DNA of 64,000 nt from Trachythela sp. YZ-2020 (GCA_016169945.1 JADLSH010000193.1:2666001-2730000); one strand, 5' to 3'. Numbered from the stretch's first letter, positions 1 through 11,622 are shown. The notes: generated from the letters alone by a model not told the origin. Made by a program: numbers and translations.

Positions 1-1090
1 TTTCTACTAGTTCCGCAACCATAGATTGAGCAATTAGCTCCTGCCTTCTAAAAGATCTTTCAAAAAAACATGCTTTTTAAGCGAGCTATAGCCATAGAGT
101 AAGGTTTCCCTTACATACTTCTCGAATTTCAATGCACTCGTATTGTCACGTGACATAGAACAATAACATAATTTGGCCACACCCCCAGCTTCCAAACCCT
201 GTCTCTATGAACTATGTACAAACACACTGCTACAAACACACCAGCATCGCCCCTGCTTGGGGAACAATCCATCCGTTTTCTGCATCATGAGAGTAAGGTC
301 TAATTAACTTCGAGTGTTGCATGTATCACGGTCGGCTATCAACATTGTTTTGCCATTGACATGAACGTGCGCCAATATTAGGTGGCGATATTTGTTTCCA
401 AAAATTTCAATGCGTGACGTACTTTCAGTATTGTTAACGAATTCAACCCACGAAAATGCATTGTTATGAATTTAACCAGATGTTGCGTGTCAAATATAAA
501 TGACCTGCCACGTTTACAATTCTATAGTCACCAAGTAACGAAAATTTGCATAGGAATTATCTGAATGACAACGGAATGCTTATTAAAAAGTCTGTCTACA
601 TACATTGTTTTAGCCTTTCAAGGCTTGTAATAATAAATGCTTAATATATATAGATCATAGCTGCTGCTGTGATAGTGTTGAAACTGCAATTGCCTCCTTT
701 AATATGATCGTGTAACTAAATCTTGTTATTGTCTAGTTGGATTTATTCAGTTCTAAACTGATAGTGACAATATTTGTAAGGTTAATAGGCTATTATTGAA
801 TCTTTAACATACGTGCTTCTATGGTGTACCTGTAAGCTACATTTATAGCACGAATTGCAGTATATGGTACATAATCGAAATATATTCGATGCTTTGAAGC
901 ACTTAAAGGTGAGTACCTGAGTTTTATGGGAATTTAAATTTAGATAAAAGATTTATTTCAATAATAATATCGATTGATGTCGTATTCTATTTCTTTGTTG
1001 AAATGATAAAGTATTTCAATTATTTGTTTTATGCTAAAGGTATTTCCGCGTTCTTCCCAAGCTTGGCTGAATTTGTGAATCCTTACAGGC
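1..1090. other. No gene recognised; upstream region of the PTB-domain gene
   Basis: AT-rich sequence with stops in all frames and no recognisable coding stretch. The last bases (about 1078-1088) form a pyrimidine-A-CAG sequence that could be a splice acceptor just before the ATG at 1092, so part of this stretch may be an intron or 5' UTR of the next gene. Confidence 0.4.
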
Positions 1091-1091
1091 A

Positions 1092-1907
1092 ATGGCTTTA
1101 TGGCGAAAACACCGCTTTATTAGTTTACAAGAACAAGAGGGCAAAGATAAAATTGCTGCAGGATCTCAGTTCGTTGTCAGACGCGTTGGTTCAACTTGTG
1201 TCAACAATTTAGACAGCACAGGAAACTCTGAGGAAACTTCGATAGAATTTTATAAAGACCTGCTAGAATTATTCCATTACGAACACGGCTGTAAATTAAG
1301 GTTGATCGTTGACTTAAGTGGAGCTGTGTTGTACAGCAAAGACGGGGATTTGCTGCAAAGGTTTGAACTATCAAATATACGCGATGTAATATACTCGACG
1401 AAGAAAGAGGAATATTCTCTGTATTTTATACTAGTTGCACAAGAGGAGAGCGAACTAAGTGTTAAAGCTCATGTATTATTATGCGAGGATAAACACAAAG
1501 CGAAACTGCTGTATGATACCTTTATTGAAGTGTTTACATTGGGAGCTGAGATGAGGAAATATCGAACACAAGTTAGTGATAGCAGTGCACTTAAAGGCAC
1601 GGTGAAACAGAAACCCAGGATAAACAGTGAAGCGACAAACAGCACTACAGATAGTACTATGCCTATAAATGGTCGAGTAAACGCACAAGAGGCACATGCT
1701 AAGTTGCCACGGCGGCAAACATGGACGCATTCAAGCATGACCCGTCCACGCGTTGAGGAAATTGACTATCAGTCAAATGATAGTTTTACTGAGCTCGCTC
1801 GATCTCGCAGTCAGACGGGTAGTACGTCGTCCATGAAATCACATGGCAGTGCCAGTGATATGAACGGTAATAAGATACTTTGGCTGGATTCTGATGTTTT
1901 CATGTAA
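1092..1907 (+). CDS. PTB/PID-domain protein, FAM43-like
   Basis: A 271-residue open frame. It opens with a basic stretch (MALWRKHRF) like the start of FAM43 proteins. A PTB/PID-like core follows at about residues 28-150: a strand (FVVRRVGS), a helix rich in acidic and aromatic residues, the strand pair KLRLIVDLSGAVLYS, and a C-terminal helix (KAKLLYDTFIEVF) in the position of the peptide-binding PTB helix. The last 110 residues are Ser/Thr/Arg-rich and probably disordered. PTB proteins are cytosolic adaptors that bind NPxY-type tails; this role is inferred from the family. The start is supported by the initiator ATG three bases after a CAG acceptor-like site at 1086-1088, so an upstream non-coding exon is possible. 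The frame is intact. A different PTB family cannot be excluded. Confidence 0.6.
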   Translation: MALWRKHRFISLQEQEGKDKIAAGSQFVVRRVGSTCVNNLDSTGNSEETSIEFYKDLLELFHYEHGCKLRLIVDLSGAVLYSKDGDLLQRFELSNIRDVIYSTKKEEYSLYFILVAQEESELSVKAHVLLCEDKHKAKLLYDTFIEVFTLGAEMRKYRTQVSDSSALKGTVKQKPRINSEATNSTTDSTMPINGRVNAQEAHAKLPRRQTWTHSSMTRPRVEEIDYQSNDSFTELARSRSQTGSTSSMKSHGSASDMNGNKILWLDSDVFM

Positions 1908-2171
1908 CATTGCGACAATAGGAAATTGTAATCATACGGCGAAGACTGACCAGCTATTTTTTACTCTTTCTCCGCCGCTGATGAAGATTGCAATGCTCTA
2001 TTTTGTCGGTGGATTTATCTATGTTTGCCAGAGTTCATGTTCGAAAAAATAGATGGGTAATTTAAATTCGGTCCCTCATAGTGCAAGTCTTTCGACCGAT
2101 TCAGGCTAGGTTTTGTACTCTATTAACGTGGAACGTTAATCCTTTTTCAATACTCGAATTGGCCAGACTAA

Positions 2172-2531
2172 AGGCACGTTTACACGCTGTGATTAGTCGG
2201 GCCGATTTTAGGTTTTGCTGAATGTTAATGACGACGAATATTTTGAGTTGATGATGTCGTCATGATGACGTTTGCCACGTATTTTTTAAATGTCATTAAA
2301 GTGCATCTGAAATCGGCCCGACAAATCGCAGTGTGTATAGACCACTTTCATAATTCAGATGAGTTTAAATATTCTTTTATGTGCATCTTAATAAGCCTCA
2401 TTGACCTCGTTCAAGTTAATAAATTCTATTCAATTTCAGTCACAGAAACGAGGCTGATAAGGCTTATTAAGATGCACATAAAAGAATATTTAAACTCATC
2501 TGAATTATGAAAGTGGTTTATAAACGTACCT
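2172..2531. mobile_element. Fold-back MITE with TAA target duplication (Harbinger-like)
   Basis: Flanked by TAA at 2169-2171 and 2532-2534. The outer ends are imperfect inverted repeats (AGGYACGTTTAYA). Inside are two further inverted pairs: the sequence around 2178-2212 (with GTCGGGCCGATTT) against 2310-2336, and a perfect 58-bp pair at 2341-2398 and 2460-2517 around a 61-nt spacer. A 3-bp TWA duplication is typical of PIF/Harbinger elements; the class is inferred because there is no coding capacity. Confidence 0.6.
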
Positions 2532-2534
2532 TAA

Positions 2535-4210
2535 TACTACTAGAGACGGATGTGCGTCAAGGGACCGGTTGTACAAATAGTTTGACTACTTTGTAGTTAA
2601 ATATTAGTTAGATAGTGAATTAAAATACGCGATTCTGATTAGTTAACCTTGCACTAGCCATAGTTAACTTTAACCACTTAAGTTTTTTATACAACTGGCC
2701 CCAGTACGAACTTGGGCGGACTTGCGACAGTTGAACTGTCTAATGTATCAATACAGCTTTAGATAAACTCTCAAGAAAAATCAGTCCTTGTTTGTTTTCA
2801 GGACCTTTACAAGCATAGATCGAGCGCTATTCTAAAATCTTGGAGATAACTGGTTGAGACTACCCTTCCCTCCATGCAAAATTCGCATAGCCCTTATGAT
2901 AAATTCCCTGTAATTTCATGTTGCGCTTCTTAAGTCTGCATGCACTCCCCAACTTGAAATGTTGAACTTTGGTTATGGTAAATTGTCTAAAGCTTTTTCG
3001 GAGTTGTTCACAACATTGAACTGGGGAGAGGGGGTCACGAAATTTGTTTTGTCAGTGTACATTAACTTTGCAATATTGCGAGTACTGGTCTCAAGGGTTA
3101 TATTCAAGATTGTAGCTAGTTCGTATGGATAGTTCGCCTTGTGTTCACACTAAGACGAATAATGCATCAGAGAAATAATGCGTATTGACAGGTGATCTGT
3201 TGCTAGTATAAATTTGGCTGATCAAATCGGCAATGGAAAATCTTAAGATACTGTTTTGAGATATAGATTGTAGATATCAATATTTATGTATATATAAGAA
3301 ATTAAAATTTCTTGATCATAATGGCTAGTAGTGCAATTTATGACCCTTGGTATATCTAATGATATGGCAACTGAGTGTGCTATGCACGTATACGTGCATG
3401 CACTTGGATAGTTTGAATTAATAATTAAAAAATAAAAATATGCATGGCATGACCTGTTGCTATGATAGCAACTGCAATTATAGTGGAATGCGTCACTCAA
3501 CTGTCACTGATCTGAAAACTAGAACTGAATAGAGTACCCTATTGAATGCAATAAGCCAATTTTGAAGCCAGAAGAGGAGATATATAAATCTGTCAAATTT
3601 TTGACTAGTAGAATCGCTAGCTGTTTATATTAGTTCAGTACTATGAAGCAAATATGTTTTCCTATGTAATTTAAGAAATATAGCTTCCAACATCTCCTCT
3701 GATAATGAGTTTTAGAAGGCTACATAATGAAGATTATGGCGACGATATTGGTGTGACCTCTTTAGTTATTCAACGGCAAATTTAGGTAGAAAGAGAGACC
3801 ACTGATAATATAATTTCTTATCTAGACAATATTTGTCCATTCCCACCAATAACTAGAAACATATAGAATCTCTTTAAACATGTCCCCAACACCACAGTAG
3901 ATTTGTGGTGGTCACACCTATATGGCCCGGCGCCGTTGCTTTTGCTTATGCACAGCAGAGCGATGCACTATTCAGTCCTTTTTTCAGATCAATGGGATAC
4001 ATCGATTCATCTCTGAGCTTATAAAATGGCGGGGAACGTGGAGCCGGTTGACGATTCTACTCTGATTGGCCTCACATCGGGAAGGCTGAACTATTGCTAA
4101 AGTCAAGTCGGTTCGAGTAAATGATATTATGGAACTTGGTCTAGTTCCCTCGATATCTGTATATAGCTTGTACTGTTAAACAAATGATTGTGGTGTTAGA
4201 ACTTTGGTCT
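2535..4210. other. No feature recognised
   Basis: AT-rich, stop-rich sequence on both strands. I see no protein family, tandem repeat or bounded mobile element here. Confidence 0.4.
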
Positions 4211-4214
4211 TGAT

Positions 4215-5185
4215 AATCGATTTTAACCAGTCTCCCTGTTTCCACCTGATGCCGGAGATGAAAAATGGTGACGAGGAATTCGTCAGATACGTGCTTATTT
4301 ATGCTAGACAATCGATTTAAATTGAGTTCTGAACAAACAGATATCAAAACTTTAAAGTTGTCGACCATGCAGCTTGTCTTTGACGTCAGTATGATACGTT
4401 AAAAATGTTGGTATCAATAATCAAATATACAATGAATGAGTATACTCTGTATTCGCTCGGAAAAGTTGCATTAAAAACCCACACTCGTTTTCAATTTTAC
4501 AATCATCATGGAATGGTTATTCTAATTTTGTGTAAGCAAGTTTCCCCAGGTACCTATGTATCATAATTCCCTATTAAATTTCATCTTACGTATAAATGGG
4601 AACCGAGTGTCTACCTGAGACACTCGCTTTGTATTGATATTGGATAAACGGGCTGTGTATTTCCCATATAGACGGAATTATCTGGGCTGCCTCAACCACT
4701 TGGGTTGGGTGTTGATTTCGAGAATATAATGTTGTTATCAATCAAATAATCGATAACAATATCGTTGAATGGATTGAAAGCTAGGTATTTGCGATCGTCT
4801 CTGCAGTGTATTTATCAGTGACTTTGAGCAGTATAATGTATTTGCACCGATATTGCGGTTTCCGTCTTGTTTGAAAATATATTAATACTATAATGCTCGT
4901 CCCTGGTGTTTTGCTTCAGCGAGCCAGCAATATGTGTTGCATATAACATTTTTTATAGATTTGTATAAATCTCTCTAAGATTTTGTAATCTTAACTTTCA
5001 GTAGAAAATAGCCATGGCAACTGGTCATGCCATGCCAATAAACATTCACAGTCTACATTTCTAAAGATTTGAATAATTAAATAGTATGCATTGTATGATC
5101 TTGCAGTGAATCGCTATATATAGTTTACAAATTCAATACAGCAGAATATGTACCCGATAATGTTCGGCAGAGTGATAGCGATATA
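4215..5185 (+). repeat. Duplicated block, copy A
   Basis: Matches, with many substitutions and small indels, two separated stretches: 4215-4790 resembles 26970-27473, and 4790-5185 resembles 56746-57180. Shared landmarks include TTTTAACCAG, GTGCTAGACAAT-like text, GGATAAACGGGC, a TCAACCA...TTGGGTTG/ATTGAGTG stretch ending near ATCGAT, and later GGCAACTGGTCATGC and AATATGTACC. The copies are therefore parts of one old duplicated segment; copy B was later split by a 29-kb insertion. No coding frame is evident. Confidence 0.65.
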
Positions 5186-6887
5186 CAGGGTGTACCAAAA
5201 AAAACGCAAACTATTGAAAATAATCTATTGTTAGAAATTCAATGGCCGAGCACTAAGCTGAATGTAAAGAGTGCAAAATATTGACAGGGTACATATAATA
5301 TTATTAAGTATTGACTTATTAAGAAATTAAAATATATTTGTAATTTTCTGCCCTTGGCCTTGGGAATTTAAAGCAGCTTCGTACATTCTAAAAGAGAATA
5401 ATTTTGCAAAAATGATAAAATTACAAATTAATGCGCGCTATGACAGTTCGGGAGAAAATGGTTCAATTGACCACAGAACAAAGAGTTTTTATTGTGATAA
5501 ATTATACGCAAACACAAAGTTCAACCGCAGTGCAAAACGCTTTTCAAGCAAGGTTTCCAGGTCGCAATCCACATGCGCCAAGCACGATTTTGAGAAACGT
5601 TAACAAGTATTTAAATGCAGGAACGAGTCTAAACCTTAATAAAGGCAATTCTGGCAGAAGAGGATCCATTCAAACTGCAGAAAATATTGAAGCTGTCAGA
5701 GATCTACTCCAGCAAAATCCTCATGTGAGTGCTCGTCGTAACCCCGTTCCAATTTCCAGCACAAACTTTAACCGGATAACAAGGCTAGAAATTAAATGGC
5801 ATCCACACCGAATGCATGTGCGATACGAGTTGTTGGCAGGCGACTTTGCACGTCGATTGCGCTTCTCCGGATGGTTTAACGAACGCTGTTGTCGCGAAAC
5901 TTTTTGAATAGCTTGCTTATTGGAGACGAAGCATCGTTTACGATGAATGGCGAAGTCAACACGCAAAATGTACGCCAATATGCACCTAAAGGACACCCGC
6001 CTGCATTTAATTTTGAAAGGAGCAATTCTCGTGTACACCTGCATGACAGTCTGGGCAGCACTATGCGGCAACGGTTTGATTATTGGGCCTTACTTTTTCG
6101 AAGGGAATGTAAACGGAATTGCCTATCTTCGAATGCTCAATGAATTTGTCTTCCCACAACTCGCTGAACATTTTAATAATCAGTCTTGGGACGGAAGGTT
6201 TCGGGGTCTTTGGTGGGCTCAAGACGGCGCACCTGCACAGCGCCTTATCGCAGTTAGAGATCGCCTCATCGATGTCATTTGGGAATAACCGCGTCATTGG
6301 GTTAGGTCATGATGTTGAATGGCCACCTCGCTCACCGGAGTGACCGGACTTCACGCCATGTGACTTTTTTTGTGGGGATACATGAAAGATAAAGTTTTTT
6401 CAACTCCACCGCGCGATATTGACGAGTTACGCGAGAAAATTATCCGAGAATTCAATGCCTTACGAGAACAGCCTGCCTTCATTCATTCAACGGGCAGTGC
6501 GCGATATGCACAGACGAACAATGCTTTGTGTTGAAAGAGAAGGGGGACACGTCGAAGGTCAAGGCGCTTGATTATTGTGAATAATTGGACATGTAAATAA
6601 ATAAAAACTGTTTTGTGTGATGCACGTAATTTTCCTGGCTGAAACAGCACATAAGCACATGTTGGACGAATTCAAATAAAATAATTGCCATGAATAAAAT
6701 TTGATTCCATTGCGTTTACGAACCCATGGGTGTTTAGTTCGTTTTGTCTAACATAAACCGCTTCGTTATGCATAATATTTACTTATGTCAATAATTTATG
6801 CACTCGTGGGTTTAACTTAGTGCTAGGCCTTTGAAATTCTAACAATAGATTATTTTCAATTGTTTGCGTTTTTTTTGGTACACCCTG
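5186..6887 (+). mobile_element. Mariner/Tc1-type DNA transposon, TA target duplication
   Basis: A 1.7-kb element with terminal inverted repeats of about 75-80 bp (5186-5263 and 6810-6887) starting CAGGGTGTACC. It is flanked on both sides by TA (5184-5185, 6888-6889), as expected for the IS630-Tc1-mariner group. It lies at the 3' end of duplicated block copy A, which shows it arrived after the duplication. Its single gene is broken. Confidence 0.85.
5431..6540 (+). pseudogene. Mariner-like transposase, broken
   Basis: The first 110 residues form an HTH domain of the DUF4817 type (TTEQRVFIVINYTQTQS, then FPGRNPHAPSTI). The catalytic part follows in shifted frames: a GDEASF block near 5925 with the first Asp, a WAQDGAP block near 6217 with the second Asp, and a WPPRSPE ... 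DFTPCDFF block near 6320-6370 that would hold the third acidic residue. At least two frameshifts (near 5890 and 6040), another near 6285 and an in-frame stop in the last block make it non-functional. It is enclosed by the inverted repeats of the 5186-6887 element. Confidence 0.8.
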
Positions 6888-6894
6888 TAGTTTA

Positions 6895-7256
6895 CAAATA
6901 GTATTTAATGATATCTATTCAAAACCCGCAAAAATGTAGGCTGTTGCAAAACAAAATATATTTATAATTAGATCATTTACAGAATAATGACAAACAACAT
7001 TGCCCAAGCGCTCATTAATTCTCTTGCATCATGCTGGCAAGCAAACGGTCGCGTTGGAGAATTTCACTTCCGTTTTTCGATATACGAATGATTATACATT
7101 CAGATTATTTCTCAATTTAACGAATGGATATTTAAGTATATATTAGAACATTTACATTGAAACCAGTGATTAAAATTTATCTCTTCTTACACGCAGGTGG
7201 TGAACGTCGCGTCAATATGTTTTCATTGATTTTTTTTACTGTGGCTTAATATCGTC
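6895..7256 (+). repeat. Decayed extra copy of the 5' flank and first codons of the membrane-protein gene
   Basis: Aligns with 7310-7830 across a shared series of landmarks: TATTCAAAAC, AAATGTAGGC, AAAACAAAATATAT, GAGAATTTCACTTC, ACATTGAAACC, and finally ATGTTTTCATTG / ATGTTCTCGTTG followed by ACTATGGCTTAATAT-like text. The copy stops just after the start codon region near 7215, with an 8-T run. It is either the remnant of an upstream paralogue or a duplicated promoter. Confidence 0.65.
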
Positions 7257-7309
7257 GCAAAATATAATATTAAATTGATCACATGATTAAGTTACTACAT
7301 TTGAAGTAT

Positions 7310-7779
7310 GATAGTGATATTTATTCAAAACCAAAAATGTAGGCGGCAGCTGTTACAAAACAAAATATATACACAATAAGATGCTTACAGAATGACAAAC
7401 AAAATTGATAAAGCGTTCATTCCCTTTCACCATGCTGGTAACATGACGTGGGAGAATTTCACTTCTGCTTACTCGATACACGAAATTTCTGTAATGCTAA
7501 CATCCACTAAACTATTTTCTCAACTTAACAAATTGGACAGATAAGTATATATCAGAACATTAACATTGAAACCTGTGATTAAAGTTCATCCGTTCTTACG
7601 CACAGCTGGATGGTGGCGTCAGTCAATGTCTCAGTTGTGGGAGGTACTTAATTTGAATAGCAAAATATTTGCAAACCTAAGCATATTTTTATACATTCAT
7701 ATCATGCAGCTCAACTGCATCGCGAAGATAGTAGATTCGTTGACGTTACTCAAACTGATTTGCTTTCATTTAAGTCAAT
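7310..7779 (+). promoter_or_regulatory. Probable 5' flank or leader of the membrane-protein gene (duplicated)
   Basis: The near-copy of 6895-7256 lies immediately upstream of the ATG at 7780. A third partial copy sits at 10835-10981. Because the same flank recurs upstream of each start-like sequence, it probably contains the promoter or leader exon. No specific promoter motif can be assigned. Confidence 0.4.
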
Positions 7780-9831
7780 ATGTTCTCGTTGCTCTTTTAC
7801 TATGGCTTAATATTATTCGTTGTGTCTGCACATTCCAGCAACGACACATTACATGAAGAATTAAATATCAGTCGCGACACTACATTGCCCACTATGCCGT
7901 TGAAGACGACTCCTGTTTCCAAAGATTGCGTTCTTGAGGTAACAAAGAATGAAATCTCGCAGATCATTAAACATGCTAAAAATAGTCTCGTCAATATAGT
8001 GGATCTTCATCTCTTCTCTGGTGCTAGTTACGAAAAACAGCTCTTTTCGGATATTGATGTTTCATTAGCGAATCACATCGGTCGAGAAATTCTATATACA
8101 CTTGCCATGGAACCTTATAACTACTTTGCATGGACTTTGAACGCTGGAAGGAGAAACTTCAAATTACATGTGAACAAAAGTCAAAACAATTGTATTAACA
8201 GGAAAAAGAATAAGTATGATTTTGTAGCTGGGAAAATTCTAAACCATATCGTTCCCAGCATGGACATGGCGACAGATTACGAGGTTTGTTATTCGCTAAA
8301 GAATATTACATGGTGGAAAGTACGTCGAACTGTTTGTTGTAAGATTACAAAACACGACCCGACTAAATTTAATTACGATTGCCTCGAAGGAAATTCATTT
8401 CTTCACAGGAATGGCTTTTTGTGGATTGTTACAGCCGCAATGGTTGTTTTTCTTGCATTGCATTTGTATAAGTTGGAACTCGTGCTTTTGTCTCATACTC
8501 TGTTCCAGATAAGATACCCCAAATATTGCACTCTGGAGGAAAGCACGATGTCGCCATTTTCTATTCTCCTTAAAGTTGTTTGGAAAGGAAATGGTCGCTT
8601 GGCATCCTTTATTCGTAGATCTGTATCAATGTGTTTCGCTTTATATTTTGTTTATTTGTTTTATAGGAAAAGTGGACTACAGCATGGTCCCACACTTTTC
8701 GCTCTTCCCTTTGCAGTATTGCTTTCAATTTCCCATTTGTACAGATCTAAGATTACCAATCCTTCCATTCTCAACCGAAATATATCAGAATTTCAGAATG
8801 TTTGGGCGAATAGGGAATTTTTTTATGGATATTTCATGACTTTGCCATTTAACGTAAAGTTTTGGAGAAAAATAATAAAGCATTTGTACAACGTAATTAT
8901 TTTTCCATATACACGTATACAGTTCAGAAATAATATTCTTAAAATTTTAGCACTATCTACATGTTATTTACTTGCATATTTAATTATCTTACTTGTTGTT
9001 TGTATTATATTTCTTCTTCTCGTGATCCTTGGATGTTTGCATTATATACTCTTCGTGCCGCTTTTCCCACTTCTGTTTATAAATTTGGGATATAATAGCG
9101 ACTCTAGCTTTCTAATGAAATATGATTCTATAATCATTTCCGTCGTTTTCTTATCTTTACCTTATACTTTGCTGGTATTGGTATTTGGGATACAGTCTTT
9201 ACTGTTAGGATTGTTTCTTAATCTTCTTTACTTCGTTCCTTATTTCGCATTCTCTTCTGTCTTAACATTCTACTGTTGCAGTTATTGGAAATCTATGGAA
9301 GAGAAATACTTTGTATTAAAACGGTTAATTTACGAAGCATGTCGAGAAATACAAACCATTAATAATGGCTGCATACCAAATAGACATCCCAAGAAAAAAG
9401 AAAAAGTATTACCTGTGGTGTCAAATAAGCTTCATGATAAAATCAGAGAGGAATTTTTACCGTACGATACGAACATATTCTGTTTTAGTTTGAAAATGTT
9501 GTGGATCTTGGTATTCTCCTCTGTCATTTTTAACCTAGTCAAGATGCTAAATGAATTCAATATTACTGCTCCAGTGCAAGTTTTGACAACGGCGAGTCTC
9601 GGAATCCTGCCGCACGTATTCAATATGATAAACTTGAAAACAAGCGAAGAAAAAAAGAAAGCGTGGAATGAAAAGTTGAAATTAAATGTAAAATACAGGG
9701 TGGAAGAATTGACTGTTAAAGATCCAGAACTAGCCCGAACTGTTTTAATTATAGAAGAGAGTAACGATCGAATGAATCTACCTGAGAATAATGAAGTTGA
9801 AGAAAATATTCAATATGAAACATGCGTGTAG
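7780..9831 (+). CDS. Secreted-start multi-pass membrane protein, unknown function
   Basis: An intact 683-residue single-exon frame. Residues 1-18 form a signal peptide (MFSLLFYYGLILFVVSAHS). Residues 19-210 are predicted luminal or extracellular, with several Cys and N-glycosylation-like NxS/T sites. From about residue 212 come hydrophobic spans: FLWIVTAAMVVFLALHLY, CFALYFVYLFY, a span ending LLSISHLY, a long stretch (LLAYLIILLVVCIIFLLLV), two or three spans around residues 450-510, and one near residue 570 (LWILVFSSVIFNLV). The tail is charged and acidic (LPENNEVEENIQYETCV). I do not recognise a named family; it resembles uncharacterised multi-pass proteins seen in anthozoan genomes. Transport, signalling or receptor roles are all possible. 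The duplicated 5' flanks suggest a locally expanded family. The ATG at 7780 is chosen because it directly begins the signal peptide. Confidence 0.75.
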   Translation: MFSLLFYYGLILFVVSAHSSNDTLHEELNISRDTTLPTMPLKTTPVSKDCVLEVTKNEISQIIKHAKNSLVNIVDLHLFSGASYEKQLFSDIDVSLANHIGREILYTLAMEPYNYFAWTLNAGRRNFKLHVNKSQNNCINRKKNKYDFVAGKILNHIVPSMDMATDYEVCYSLKNITWWKVRRTVCCKITKHDPTKFNYDCLEGNSFLHRNGFLWIVTAAMVVFLALHLYKLELVLLSHTLFQIRYPKYCTLEESTMSPFSILLKVVWKGNGRLASFIRRSVSMCFALYFVYLFYRKSGLQHGPTLFALPFAVLLSISHLYRSKITNPSILNRNISEFQNVWANREFFYGYFMTLPFNVKFWRKIIKHLYNVIIFPYTRIQFRNNILKILALSTCYLLAYLIILLVVCIIFLLLVILGCLHYILFVPLFPLLFINLGYNSDSSFLMKYDSIIISVVFLSLPYTLLVLVFGIQSLLLGLFLNLLYFVPYFAFSSVLTFYCCSYWKSMEEKYFVLKRLIYEACREIQTINNGCIPNRHPKKKEKVLPVVSNKLHDKIREEFLPYDTNIFCFSLKMLWILVFSSVIFNLVKMLNEFNITAPVQVLTTASLGILPHVFNMINLKTSEEKKKAWNEKLKLNVKYRVEELTVKDPELARTVLIIEESNDRMNLPENNEVEENIQYETCV

Positions 9832-10830
9832 TATTGTGAGAGAGCTTACTGTTACTTAATATTGAACTTTGCAGAAATTAAACATTGAATGAAATTGACA
9901 TAGGCGTACGAGACATGAGGCAGGGTAGACAATTGTCGCCCCCCCGCATTCTCTCATAAAACTAAAAAGGAAAGAAAAAAATAAATATATATTAAAGAAT
10001 TGGAAAACCAACGAAATTCGGAAGAAAATGTTGGGAAAATCAAGAAACGTTCGGACAAATTTATTAAAAATGTGCTAAATTAGGGCTGTTTCATTATAAT
10101 TTATTATTGAACAAAAATTATCGGTCAGAAAGAATCGGTCCCGGACGCCTATGGAAATTAATTAATGAAGATGCAAACTTTAAATATATTGAATGAAAAC
10201 ATTAAATGGAAGCTTATATTAAGCCTAATTACGCACCTAGGCCACATATTATTATATATCTCGGCAATTGATAATTCTGTATACATAAAAGTGATCTTTG
10301 AATTGATAATATATTCGTCTTAAGGTGGTTCAATACAGTAATCACAAAAATATTATTGAAGAATCGCGAAAACAAAACTTCATACTATATGAACACACCG
10401 GCGTGACCATTTGTGCGTACGGGAATATTAACGAAAAAACTTCCAAAAAGACCAGCCGTGAGCAGTTGCTCGCGCCATCTCGCGTCATTGCGCGTGTTAT
10501 ATACCGTTTTCATGTCAATTGTTGACGTCATTAAAAAATCCATTTTTGAGAAACAATGCGCTATATCTCATTATTTTGTCGGATGACTTATGTTCAAATT
10601 TTGCATGCACCGCAAAAATTGTTCATTATACAAAAAATTAAAGAAATTGTGTAATGCCAAAAAAATTTATTGAAGAAAACGAAATTTTTGCCTGTTTCAA
10701 AAAAATGAAATTACAAATCTTTTTAATATTTTGCCTATTGTTAGTCTGTCTTGAAAGTAAAATAATGCACGACAAAAATTGGGGATCTCCTTTCTTATTT
10801 TTCAACTACAAGAGGCGAAATGCTAAATTT
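9832..10830. other. 3' flank, no gene recognised
   Basis: AT-rich sequence with short open frames only (for example 10325-10525), none with a recognisable domain. An AATAAA-type hexamer near 9979 could serve the membrane-protein gene. Confidence 0.35.
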
Positions 10831-10834
10831 GCAT

Positions 10835-10981
10835 AGCATGGCCTTGTAGCCTGCTTGCAAAACAAAATATATATACAATTAGATGCTTGACAAACAAAAT
10901 TGCCCAAGCGTTCCGCATTAATTCTCTTGCATCATGCTGGCAAGCGAACTGGTTAAGTTACTACATTTGAAGTATGATAGT
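10835..10981 (+). repeat. Third partial copy of the membrane-protein 5' flank
   Basis: Shares AAAACAAAATATATA, ACAAACAAAATTGCCCAAGCG, CTCTTGCATCATGCTGGCAAGC-type landmarks with 6935-7055, and ACATTTGAAGTATGATAG with the start of the 7310 copy. It ends where a hairpin repeat begins at about 10997. Confidence 0.6.
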
Positions 10982-10996
10982 TAATAATCAGCATAG

Positions 10997-11290
10997 TCCC
11001 CGAGACAACGGCGCTAAGCGCCGTTCCGGGCGATAGCCTGGGGCGAGGGTACTAATTCCGCTCGGTTATTTATCACACCCGGAAGAAAGGAAATCCATGG
11101 GAGATCTAAAGTTCATCAATAATCGCTGGCGCGTGGTTCAAGGTTGGTGGGTGGTCATCTCACTGATCTCAAAAGTATGGCAGATTGTCAGGAGTGGAGT
11201 GAGTGAGATTATCGAAACATTTGAGAAATTCTGAATTAAAGGTCGCTTTTGTGACTTTATTGAAAGAGCTGTGGCGTAGCTAGTGATTAT
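10997..11290 (+). repeat. Hairpin repeat family X, 5' fragment
   Basis: Begins TCCCCGAG followed by a GC hairpin (GGCGC-TAA-GCGCC) and GAGGGTACTAATTCCGCTCG, and continues through the family body (GGATTGTCAGGAGTGGAGTG-like text). It breaks off near 11280 without the family 3' end. See 25103-26325 for the full-length copy. Confidence 0.6.
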
Positions 11291-11622
11291 AGCCCCAATC
11301 TTTGTGGCAATATTTCGAGATGGTAATAAGATGTTGCCCATTCATTCATTCATTCATTTATTTATCACCTCTTTCAAATTATATAAATGAGTAATTCGAT
11401 AGTTGTAATGTGGGCTAAAATGCTTTGTTCACAGTGAAGTCGCCTCAACATAAAATCGTATCTCATTCAAGTTTTGAAGTTTACGGAGTTTCCAAACTGT
11501 ATCTCGATTAACTGAACCGACAATGCTACCCTGAAATATTTGATATTCCTTTAAATTCTCTAGGCTCTCCCTATTATTCCATTTCGAATTTCTCTCTTGA
11601 ACATTTGCGCGGTCCTCAACAG

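Noticed and set aside
11138..11341. Minus-strand 67-codon frame, with a relative at 28675-28887
   Set aside because: Both are translations of the hairpin repeat family X and have no independent support.
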